A DNA stretch of 64,000 bases from JAFGHJ01 sp964534175 (lineage in GTDB: Bacteria; Hydrothermota; UBA3072), in NCBI GenBank assembly GCA_964534175.1, contig CAZHNS010000005.1, positions 44,928 to 108,927 of the forward strand, written 5' to 3'. Positions within the stretch are counted from its first letter, which is position 1. The number at the start of each line of letters is the position of its first letter. The position numbers and the translations under genes are program-made. The notes under the pieces were generated by a model. The model was not told the DNA's origin. It made no database searches and was given only the letters and a program-made list of their open reading frames with translations. Below are positions 7,871 through 15,039 of the stretch, piece after piece.

Positions 7871-8266
7871 ATGAAAAGTTCAAGCAAACTCTCAGTGCCT
7901 GTAATTTACATTAAGGCGGTCATTGCTTTGATGTTTATCCAACTGGTGCATAAAGCTGTTCGGGAAATACCCCACGTTTTGCGTATGTCTAAAATGTTTC
8001 CAAAGTTAGGGCTAATGTTTTTTACTGTTCTGCTTATAGTCGGAATAGTTGGCTTGTTTTGCAGATTTAGATGGGGTCTTGTTTTTGGAATTATCGGGGC
8101 AACTTGGATGATTTTCCAGCCTTTCCTTGTTCATGGAATAATGAGAGTGGCGGCTTTAAATGGGATCTGGTGGTACCCCATATTTCCTATCGCTCAGGGT
8201 GGTCTGATTATTTATTTTTCTATACTCACGTGGCGGAAGGATAAAGAAAACGTAAATCTAACTTAA
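7871..8266 (+). CDS. Unknown four-helix membrane protein of the ArsR operon
   Basis: 131 residues, start set by AAAAGGAGGAATGAT just before the ATG. Hydrophobic segments lie at about 10-27, 44-65, 68-90 and 97-122, with short polar loops, resembling small membrane proteins of the DoxX-like size class, though I cannot assign a family. It lies 63 bp downstream of the ArsR gene; the spacer contains TATATAAGT, similar to the operator half-site upstream of arsR. A role in the stress sensed by ArsR is inferred from position only. Confidence 0.6.
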   Translation: MKSSSKLSVPVIYIKAVIALMFIQLVHKAVREIPHVLRMSKMFPKLGLMFFTVLLIVGIVGLFCRFRWGLVFGIIGATWMIFQPFLVHGIMRVAALNGIWWYPIFPIAQGGLIIYFSILTWRKDKENVNLT

Positions 8267-8286
8267 AATAAAAAGGAGGAAATCTT

Positions 8287-8472
8287 ATGTGCTTTAGCTT
8301 TAATCGTTATCGCTGTAATCATGAGAAGTTCTGCAAGGACTTCAAGCATGAAGTAGAGCAAACCGAAGATGGGCTAATTATAAAAATCAAAGCCAAGTCT
8401 CCTGAAAAGGCTGCGGCTTTGAAGAAGATGTTTGAAGCTCACAGGGAACTCTGCGGTGAAGACTGCGGATAG
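8287..8472 (+). CDS. Small Cys-rich protein, last gene of the ArsR operon
   Basis: 61 residues with a strong AAAAAGGAGG ribosome binding site. Five cysteines: C2, C10 and C16 near the N-terminus and C56 and C60 at the end (CGEDCG), plus His12 and His57. The middle (EQTEDGLIIKIKAKSPEKAAALKK split by a short strand and a helix) looks folded. The cysteine/histidine clustering suggests metal or redox function, consistent with its ArsR-type regulator. No family recognised. A strong terminator follows 9 bp after the stop. Confidence 0.6.
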   Translation: MCFSFNRYRCNHEKFCKDFKHEVEQTEDGLIIKIKAKSPEKAAALKKMFEAHRELCGEDCG

Positions 8473-8481
8473 TAGGCATTA

Positions 8482-8512
8482 AAAAACGGAGGGGTTTACC
8501 CCTCCGTTTTTA
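8482..8512 (+). terminator. Strong intrinsic terminator
   Basis: Perfect 13-bp stem: AAAAACGGAGGGG (8482-8494), loop TTTA, CCCCTCCGTTTTT (8499-8511). It closes the ArsR operon. Confidence 0.95.
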
Positions 8513-8624
8513 TTTGACTTTAAGCTTGCTAGTTTTCATAGTTTATTTGTTTGGTTCTCTCCAAATAAGTGTATATTAGTGTCTTTGTCGATAATCTGAT
8601 AGATTTTTCTCATTGGTTATTTCC

Positions 8625-8652
8625 TTGACATAGGTAGTATAAGATGTAGTAT
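8625..8652 (+). promoter_or_regulatory. Flavodoxin gene promoter
   Basis: TTGACA at 8625-8630, a 16-bp spacer and TAGTAT at 8647-8652, 26 bp before the flavodoxin ATG. Confidence 0.7.
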
Positions 8653-8678
8653 ATGGATAGTTAACAGAAGATAAAGAT

Positions 8679-9143
8679 ATGGATAATAAAAAAACACTAA
8701 TAATTTGTGAATCGGTACATCATGGTAACACGATGAAAATTGCCGGGGCAATTGGTGAAATATTGAACGCAAAAATCATAAAACCTTCAGATTTTATTGA
8801 GAGTGTTATTGACGATTACGGCTTGATCGGATTCGGGTCGGGAATATATGGGGGTGCGCATGATCAAAGTTTACTTGATTTGGCTGAAAAATTGGAAATC
8901 CAGAGAGATAAAAAATCTTTTATCTTTTCTACTTCCATGATCCGTATGTCAGTTATGCATAAGACTCTCCGGGATAAATTGCTAAAAAAAGGGTTTGACA
9001 TAATCGGAGAGTTTCACTGCAAAGGATTTACCGATTACAGTGTTTTAAAATATCTTTTTGGCGGATTAAATAGAGGGAGACCGAATAAAAAAGATTTACA
9101 AAAAGCAAAAGATTTTGCAAAGAGACTGCAGGAGAAGTTTTAG
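8679..9143 (+). CDS. Flavodoxin-family protein
   Basis: 154 residues with a flavodoxin fold pattern: first strand KKTLIICES, phosphate-binding loop VHHGNTMKIAGAI (FMN phosphate site, canonical T/S-x-T-G-N-T form changed to ESVHHGNT), then GLIGFGSGIYGGAHDQSL for the FMN-flanking loop. Such proteins carry single electrons between ferredoxin-type partners, fitting the ferredoxin-based metabolism seen at 48-51 kb. The histidine-containing loop makes this closer to the flavodoxin-like MenG/protoporphyrinogen-oxidase branch than to classical flavodoxin. Own promoter; the TAG stop is also the first unit of a 7-bp array. Confidence 0.75.
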   Translation: MDNKKTLIICESVHHGNTMKIAGAIGEILNAKIIKPSDFIESVIDDYGLIGFGSGIYGGAHDQSLLDLAEKLEIQRDKKSFIFSTSMIRMSVMHKTLRDKLLKKGFDIIGEFHCKGFTDYSVLKYLFGGLNRGRPNKKDLQKAKDFAKRLQEKF

Positions 9144-9282
9144 GTTCTAGGAGCTAGTTCTTAGTTGCTTGTACGGAGTATACATCTTAAGTCAAAAGTT
9201 TAGGAATCCGTATTTACGCGCAGATATTTTATTTTTTTTACTAATTAACCACTATACCAATCAACCACTTAACTGATTCAAA
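9141..9282. repeat. 7-bp array then 8-bp array in a convergent spacer
   Basis: 9141-9168: TAGGTTC, TAGGAGC, TAGTTCT, TAGTTGC, with the first unit being the flavodoxin stop codon. 9243-9282: AATTAACC, ACTATACC, AATCAACC, ACTTAACT, GATTCAAA. Both fill the 166-bp gap between convergent genes; I see no classical terminator here. Confidence 0.65.
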
Positions 9283-9309
9283 TCAAATTATTGAATTAGA
9301 TTTGAATTT

Positions 9310-11202
9310 TCAGGGATTCGGCGGGAAAGCTCCTACAAACGGGACGGCTTTTTCGGTTATTCCGAGAAGTTTGCTTATTCCATCCGGCAATTGAGCTCCC
9401 ACTTTTGCCCCGGGAAATCCCTGTAATAACTGCGGATGGCCCAGATCCCAACTCTTGAATAAAGGACCATCATAATTTTCAAAATATTGACTATTAGCTG
9501 AAAATTCCGAATGTAGTTTGCGTAAATCAGATAGATGTTTAATTTCTTTTCGACATTCTTTATTCTTTGCGGGAGCCCAAAATATTAGAGGGATAGATTC
9601 ATCCTCCGAGGTTCGAACATACACGTTATAATCGAACTTACCCAATTGTGGTTTGTTAAGTTTTTTACACAGGGATGGCGCCTGCCAGACGACGAAAAGT
9701 GGCCTGCCATAATTTTCATCTGCCGTAAGTAAGTTATTGACAAATACGTGTCCAAACCTTTCATCGACATCCGGACCTGTACTCGGATGCCATCCAAAAT
9801 GGTCGCTTTCCGCGCTTCTTGTGTCCCGGCCTATTGTGGCTGTACTATTTATAAGAGTATTATTGTATATCCTGGCATTAGAACTGTTTAGTACATAAAT
9901 ACCCTGGTCACAATTTACAAAAACGTTCCCCGCGCATATCACTCCTTTTGAAATCTCAAAGAAGAAGCCGTTATTACTCGGCCAGAAATGTTCTTTTGAG
10001 AATTCTCTTTTCATACCTACATCCTGAACCCAGTTATTAATGAAAACACCATCCACATTTCCCACGTCATACCAGATGCCGTTTGAATAGGGGAGGTCTA
10101 TAACAAGATTGTCCCGGCATGTAACACGGTAAGATTGATTGAAAATCTTCACAGCTGCAGGGAAGTATCCGGTTATTCTCTCTATATTATTCTTTGTAAA
10201 GATATTTTTTTCCAGAAGAACGTCGTTCGAGGCCTCGATGTAAATACCTTCTGTGCTGGTATTGCTAATCTTGCAATGGCGAAGTACCAAACTATCTCCC
10301 CTGAGCCTGGCAGCAACCCTTGAGCAGTTAGAAATTTCACAGTGTTCTAAAGTTGTTCCTACTACTTCCTTTCCGTGATTGGACTCATCGGACAGACCTT
10401 CAGGAAATGTTCCGTCGACAAAGATAGCGCGCCTGGCATACTGGGTAAAAGTGATTCCGCGAATCACAGGGCCTTTTCCATCCGAAGTTTTGCCGTGACA
10501 TTCTTCGGTTGTCCTTAGGATAGCGCCCTCAAAAGCTGTAATTTCGACCAATCTATCTGTTGGGTCTGTACCAATGTAAATTTCTTTTGTTTCGTAGTTT
10601 ATGAAATACGAATTCTCATCGACCTCTCCAACCCACCCCGCTGATTGTAAAAACTTGCCGTCCACAAACACCATATCATTGTTAAAACGATGAAGCGGTG
10701 TTGTTCTGCCATGCCAGTCCCTCCACCACCAGTTATCGGGCCCTTTGGGGAATAAACGGGACCAGGAAGTTTTCCATAATCCCCTTCTGAGGTCCTGCCA
10801 CTCTTTTGCAACATAGGTTCCTTTTAAAACAGGTTTTTCATCGGCGTATGGCTGTATTGTGATTCCCTGATTAAGTACAAGTTCGCCTGTTCTATAAGTA
10901 CCCCCGCGCAACACGATTGCGTCTCCGGTTACCACTTTCTCAATTGCCTTTTCCAGATTAGTAGGTTTGTTGAGCGTTTCCCCTTTATTCTCAGCTTTCC
11001 CGTCTGGTGCTACATAGTAAATTTTACCCGTAATCTCTGGCAAATCATATTTTTGTCTGATCGGACCATACGGACCGCCTGAAGGTGCTGCTTTTAGCGA
11101 AAGTGAAACGAAGATTATAAAGAAAATTATAAGGCCCCTGCCAAAGCATTCATCCCATGTGGTTTTTTGATTTAATTGTGACGAAATTTTAATTTTTGAC
11201 AT
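9310..11202 (-). CDS. Secreted right-handed parallel beta-helix protein
   Basis: 630 residues with an internal-looking signal segment at about 22-42 (GRGLIIFFIIFVSLSLKAAP), suggesting the true start may be later or the signal has a long n-region. The start IYYVAPDGKAENKGETLNKP and AIVLRGGTYRTGELVL is typical of polysaccharide-lyase or glycosidase beta-helices. Coils then repeat through about 250-480 (CEISNCSRVAAR, CKISNTSTEGIYIEAS, NVFVNCDQGIYVLNSSNARIYNNT). Enzymes of this shape cut or bind acidic polysaccharides; I cannot name the catalytic residues. A promoter with TTGACA lies upstream. No T9SS sorting domain is present, so it may be periplasmic or surface-held. Confidence 0.75.
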   Translation of the reverse strand: MSKIKISSQLNQKTTWDECFGRGLIIFFIIFVSLSLKAAPSGGPYGPIRQKYDLPEITGKIYYVAPDGKAENKGETLNKPTNLEKAIEKVVTGDAIVLRGGTYRTGELVLNQGITIQPYADEKPVLKGTYVAKEWQDLRRGLWKTSWSRLFPKGPDNWWWRDWHGRTTPLHRFNNDMVFVDGKFLQSAGWVGEVDENSYFINYETKEIYIGTDPTDRLVEITAFEGAILRTTEECHGKTSDGKGPVIRGITFTQYARRAIFVDGTFPEGLSDESNHGKEVVGTTLEHCEISNCSRVAARLRGDSLVLRHCKISNTSTEGIYIEASNDVLLEKNIFTKNNIERITGYFPAAVKIFNQSYRVTCRDNLVIDLPYSNGIWYDVGNVDGVFINNWVQDVGMKREFSKEHFWPSNNGFFFEISKGVICAGNVFVNCDQGIYVLNSSNARIYNNTLINSTATIGRDTRSAESDHFGWHPSTGPDVDERFGHVFVNNLLTADENYGRPLFVVWQAPSLCKKLNKPQLGKFDYNVYVRTSEDESIPLIFWAPAKNKECRKEIKHLSDLRKLHSEFSANSQYFENYDGPLFKSWDLGHPQLLQGFPGAKVGAQLPDGISKLLGITEKAVPFVGAFPPNP

Positions 11203-11254
11203 TGTTCACCTCTCTTTGTGTTTTTTATAAACATAAAACATTAAACTTCGTTAG

Positions 11255-11282
11255 AAAATAACTTAAAGCCTATGTTTGTCAA
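11255..11282 (-). promoter_or_regulatory. Promoter of the beta-helix gene
   Basis: Read on the minus strand: TTGACA (11282-11277), a 16-bp spacer and TATTTT (11260-11255), about 50 bp before the start codon. Confidence 0.55.
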
Positions 11283-11303
11283 CTGTTTAACCTTTTGATT
11301 GAA

Positions 11304-11321
11304 CCACAAAGCCCACAAAGT
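11304..11321. repeat. 9-bp repeat pair (CCACAAAGN)
   Basis: CCACAAAGC followed directly by CCACAAAGT, in the 140-bp spacer between two minus-strand genes. Confidence 0.65.
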
Positions 11322-11342
11322 TTTTTAATGTTAATATCAAAG

Positions 11343-12773
11343 TTACTGTTTTGGTTCTGTTAGTTTAAATACTCTCCAGTTGTACTCATATTCTTGCCAG
11401 ACGCTAACATTGTTTCGATGTGTTCCTGCTTTATGGTAAACGGCAAAAGGAGTTTCGAAATTCATATTTCTGGAAATCGATCTATCTCTTTCAAATTCGA
11501 TTTTCTTATACTTTTTTTCTTTTTTATCATAATACTGTTTTACCTCTATATTAGTTTCTCTATCATAAACAGTACATTCTCCTTCATCGTGGAGTTCCGC
11601 GCCGTCATCCATAAATGGAGACCAGGTGGGGAAGGGGTGTGTGCTTTTCTGGTAATTGACCGTGTATTCAACATATAAATTTTTATCTCCGCCTGTCACA
11701 TCTCCATCCATACTAAGATATAATTTGTTATCGCTTATATTGCCCCTTATTTTAAATCTTCTGCTTTCAGGCCCATCTTTTAATCCTTTGTAGTGATATT
11801 GAACCTGCGTAACACCGGGTATAGAAAGCAATAAACCGGTGGGCATCGCTCTTCCTATGAGAACGTCAAAAAATGCCGCTTTCGCTATTTCAGGGCCAAA
11901 TTCATTCAATAACTGCTCTACAGTAGAAGGTCCTATCTGTGTTCCGGCAGCGATTGTCGGAATCCCTGCCGCATATAAACATAATTGTTCTTCTCTTTTT
12001 GATTTTCCTAATAATTTTTCTAATATGGCTACTTCTGTTTTGGCTATTTCATCGAGAACGTTACCTCTTACCTGTTCAAGAGCAAACTCTCCCAGACCTT
12101 TATAATCTCCAGCCACGGGTATATCCAAAAGTAGCGAAGCATCTACGCCATTTGCGAGATTATAACCGCCGGAGTTGACCCTGTTCCATAATACTGCTTT
12201 TGCCAGCTCAACCGCGTCGGCCTCTCCGCCTGATTGCATTAGATTCGTAATCATGACTTTATTTTCTCCTCCTCTAATGAGGTCTTCCGCAGAGACTTTT
12301 GAGAAGAGGTTCATATTTTGCGCTAATTTGGCTTCATTCTCGAAATAAACTCTATTCATGGACTGAACAGCCTGTTTGCCGATATCTCCTGCAAGTTTGA
12401 ATACGAAAACAATTTTGTCCATTAGATTAATCGCATCGTTTACCTGTTTTGTGAGTGCCGCCACCCCGGCAAGATTTGGTATCAGGCCATAAGTAATAGT
12501 TCCTTCTCCTGTAACGTTACCATTTTCATCAATGTTAATATGGAAAACTGTGGAATGCTCCACCAGAAGAGTCATTATTATCTTGTCGTTCCCATACGGT
12601 AACTCAGCTCTTTTTCCTCTGAATTGTGAAACAAAGTCTCCTGATGTTTGTTTGAATCTAACTTCCCATCCCCATCCGCTGCCTACCCAATCACCCGCAT
12701 ATTCTGATACTTCACTTTTGCTTTTTAACGAAATAAAAAATATTAATAAGATAATGATAATAGATTTTTTCAT
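11343..12773 (-). CDS. Secreted protein of unknown function
   Basis: 476 residues. The N-terminus is a clear signal peptide (MKKSIIIILLIFFISLKSKS). The first part (EYAGDWVGSGWGWEVRFKQ, FRGKRAELPYG, GNVTGEGTITYGL) reads like a small beta-barrel that measures or holds a ligand. A central helical region at about 90-310 follows (LAKAVLWNRVNSGG, VAILEKLLGKSKREE), then a beta-rich C-terminus (FKIRGNISDNKLYLSMDGD, YVEYTVNYQ). No catalytic motif or sorting domain is visible and I do not recognise the family. A TTGACA lies at 12820-12815 on the same strand with only a weak -10. Confidence 0.55.
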   Translation of the reverse strand: MKKSIIIILLIFFISLKSKSEVSEYAGDWVGSGWGWEVRFKQTSGDFVSQFRGKRAELPYGNDKIIMTLLVEHSTVFHINIDENGNVTGEGTITYGLIPNLAGVAALTKQVNDAINLMDKIVFVFKLAGDIGKQAVQSMNRVYFENEAKLAQNMNLFSKVSAEDLIRGGENKVMITNLMQSGGEADAVELAKAVLWNRVNSGGYNLANGVDASLLLDIPVAGDYKGLGEFALEQVRGNVLDEIAKTEVAILEKLLGKSKREEQLCLYAAGIPTIAAGTQIGPSTVEQLLNEFGPEIAKAAFFDVLIGRAMPTGLLLSIPGVTQVQYHYKGLKDGPESRRFKIRGNISDNKLYLSMDGDVTGGDKNLYVEYTVNYQKSTHPFPTWSPFMDDGAELHDEGECTVYDRETNIEVKQYYDKKEKKYKKIEFERDRSISRNMNFETPFAVYHKAGTHRNNVSVWQEYEYNWRVFKLTEPKQ

Positions 12774-12857
12774 TTTTTCCTCCTATGATCCAAGTTAAAA
12801 GAAATGTTTTATAATGTCAAGGCTTATAATCGATTTACCTTCCTTTGATATTGAATA

Positions 12858-13058
12858 GGATTTGGGCTTTAGGGTTTAAGAAAAAAGGAAATTAGTGCTC
12901 TTTGTGTGATTTGTTGTTTCTTCTTTAGTTAGGATGTTAGGAGGTTGGGAAGTTAGGGAGTTAAAACAAAACTAAAATCTCTGGGCTCTCTGTGGCTCCG
13001 TGTGAGATGTTCTCTTGGGTAGGGAGGGGATTCTGACTTTTGGCTTCTAATTTTTATT
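12858..13058. repeat. Cluster of 7-, 8- and 9-bp degenerate arrays
   Basis: 12858-12878: GGATTTG, GGCTTTA, GGGTTTA. 12929-12968: TTAGGATG, TTAGGAGG, TTGGGAAG, TTAGGGAG, TTAAAACA. Around 12980-13006: 9-bp units CTCTGGGCT, CTCTGTGGC, TCCGTGTGA. 13031-13051: TTCTGAC, TTTTGGC, TTCTAAT. The last one, read in reverse complement, ends in GTCAGAATCCCCTCCC, the same end as the array at 27844-27878. This fills most of the 280-bp spacer. Confidence 0.7.
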
Positions 13059-14787
13059 TTATCAAAAATCTCTCTTTCTTGAGATGCTCGATTATCTCGA
13101 GAGCGTTTTCTTCCGGAGTTTTATTAACCGTGTCAGCAATTATCTCCGGGTCTACAGGTCTTTCGTAAGGGTCATCAATACCCGTAAAGTTTTTTATCTC
13201 TCCTCTTAAAGCTTTCGCGTAAAGACCTTTGGGATCTCTGTCTTCGCAAACTTCTAAGGGAGTATCGACGAAAATCATGTGAAATTTATCATCTCCAACC
13301 ATATTTCTGACTTCGTTTCTTGCGTCTCTGTATGGGCTTACAGCCGCACAAACGACCACTCCGTTGTGGCGGACAATCTCCGAGGCGACAAAACCGATAC
13401 GCAGAATATTTGTATCCCTGTCTTCTTTAGAAAAACCCAGTCCCTTGGACAGATGAGTACGAACAACATCTCCGTCGAGTACTGTAACATCTCTTCCGTA
13501 TTCTGCCATCATTTCAACAAAGGCGTTTGCAATAGTAGATTTGCCTGCTCCGGAAAGTCCGGTAAACCATATACAAAAACCCTGTTCATGTTTTGCAGGA
13601 TGTCTCTTTCGTAGAATTTCAGCGACCTCCGCTCTCATAAACCACTTTGGAGGTTTTTCTCCCTTTGCGATTGCAGCGCGTGCCTTAGAACCTGAGATTT
13701 TCGCGATTTTTACTCCTTTTTTGACCTTATCTTTTTCTTCATAACGGTCTTCTTCGGGCAAATAAACAAGTTCATTGAAAGAAACCATTTTTACATCGAT
13801 CTCTTCACCGTATTGTTTCATTAGTTCCTGTGCCTCATAAGGTCCGTAAAAAGGTTTTCCTTTAGAATCTTTACCGGGGCTTGCATGATCCCTGCCCACG
13901 ATAAAGTGATTCGCACCGTGATTCCTTCTTATTATGGCATGCCATAAGGCTTCCCTCGGCCCTGCCATTCTCATTGCAAGGGGCAGTAGACTTAGGACCG
14001 TTTTCTTTTTGTCATAATATTCTTCAAAAAGTTCTTTGTAACTTCTAACACGTGTGTAATGGTCAACGTCTCCCGGTTTCGTAAGTCCGACGACCGGATG
14101 AATTAGTAAAGCTCCATTAATTCTATCTGCCGCAATTTTTGTAAGTTCCTCATGAACCCTGTGCATGGGATTCCTTGTCTGAAAAGCAACCACATTACTG
14201 TATCCGGTTTTGGATAATAATTTTCTCACTTTCGCGGGAGTTAAACGCAGTTCTTTGAAATCGTAATGTTTCGGCAAGTTGAGGACCTTAAGAGTACCTG
14301 AAATATATTTATCTCCCCAGCTGTGCAGTTCCGCAACCAGAGGATGGCGGGCGTCGGTTGAGCCATAAACATGCTTTGCTTCATTGACGGGATCGCTGGT
14401 GTAGATTTCTTCAACTTTCATGATTCCTATCAAATCATTTCTTTCATCGCGAAGAGCGATTTCTTTTCCTAAATTATCATTTGAAAAATCAAATACCGGA
14501 AGAGTTATGGTCATAGGAAAGAAAGTACCGTCTTTTAGCCTCATTTCTTTTATAACACTTTGATAATCTTCTTCGCCCATGAATCTGTCGAGAGGAGAAA
14601 AACCTCCTGTTGCAAGGAGTTCGAGGTCACAAAGCGAGCGTGGAGATAATTGAATGGAATTCAACTTGTTAGCTTCCCTGATTAACTTGCTCCTTTGTTC
14701 TTTTTTTACAATCAAATTTATTAATTTCCCTCCGTAAGGCGATATCACTGAGGTTGTTTTTTTGTTTTTTTCTTTCTTCCTACTCAT
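13054..14787 (-). CDS. Bifunctional sulfate adenylyltransferase/adenylylsulfate kinase
   Basis: 577 residues. The N-terminal ATP sulfurylase (about 1-395) has the PUA-like lobe, the catalytic motif QTRNPMHRVHE (203-213) and VGRDHASPG (about 298-305). The C-terminal APS kinase (about 400-577) has the P-loop GLSGAGKST (410-418), DGDVVR, RIGFVA and the SPYRDAR segment. Together they turn sulfate and two ATP into PAPS. The sulfurylase-then-kinase order matches the fused enzymes of some bacteria and fungi. No sulfate transporter or PAPS reductase is nearby, so the product may serve assimilation or sulfation. It is the last gene of the long gyrA operon, 6 bp after the small unknown gene. Confidence 0.93.
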   Translation of the reverse strand: MSRKKEKNKKTTSVISPYGGKLINLIVKKEQRSKLIREANKLNSIQLSPRSLCDLELLATGGFSPLDRFMGEEDYQSVIKEMRLKDGTFFPMTITLPVFDFSNDNLGKEIALRDERNDLIGIMKVEEIYTSDPVNEAKHVYGSTDARHPLVAELHSWGDKYISGTLKVLNLPKHYDFKELRLTPAKVRKLLSKTGYSNVVAFQTRNPMHRVHEELTKIAADRINGALLIHPVVGLTKPGDVDHYTRVRSYKELFEEYYDKKKTVLSLLPLAMRMAGPREALWHAIIRRNHGANHFIVGRDHASPGKDSKGKPFYGPYEAQELMKQYGEEIDVKMVSFNELVYLPEEDRYEEKDKVKKGVKIAKISGSKARAAIAKGEKPPKWFMRAEVAEILRKRHPAKHEQGFCIWFTGLSGAGKSTIANAFVEMMAEYGRDVTVLDGDVVRTHLSKGLGFSKEDRDTNILRIGFVASEIVRHNGVVVCAAVSPYRDARNEVRNMVGDDKFHMIFVDTPLEVCEDRDPKGLYAKALRGEIKNFTGIDDPYERPVDPEIIADTVNKTPEENALEIIEHLKKERFLIK

Positions 14788-14793
14788 AAAAAA

Positions 14794-15039
14794 TTACTCC
14801 TCCCTTATTTCTATTTCTTTTAAATCAAAAGATGCTTGCCTTTCAATGAGTTGATAAAATTTCTTTTCCTCACTTTGAAAAATAAAAACTTTTTTCTTTA
14901 CTCTGGTATAAAAATCCTCTTCTAACTTTGTTTCTATTATCCTTTTAACTATTATTGTTCCTGAAGAGGTGTATATTTTTCTGGGAGTTTCGTCTCCCTT
15001 GCTCCCGGAGTAGAAATCAATGTGCGAGATTTCTATCAA
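14794..15039 (-). CDS. Small unknown protein between gyrA and the ATP sulfurylase gene
   Basis: 81 residues, no signal peptide, mixed strand/helix with a very charged C-terminus (DLKEIEIREE). The start is a TTG that overlaps the gyrA stop (TTGA), a coupling device also used by etfB, porA and ruvC here. The position in a tight operon and the absence of any alternative frame support it being real. The pattern KIYTSSGTIIVKRI followed by KKVFIFQSEEKKFYQLIE could be a small beta-sheet sensor-like fold, but I recognise no family. Confidence 0.6.
   Translation of the reverse strand: MIEISHIDFYSGSKGDETPRKIYTSSGTIIVKRIIETKLEEDFYTRVKKKVFIFQSEEKKFYQLIERQASFDLKEIEIREE

Noticed and set aside
13279..13614. 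Long open frames antisense to the ATP sulfurylase, gyrA and acs genes
   Set aside because: They are shadows of strongly conserved genes on the other strand and have no ribosome binding sites or family resemblance.
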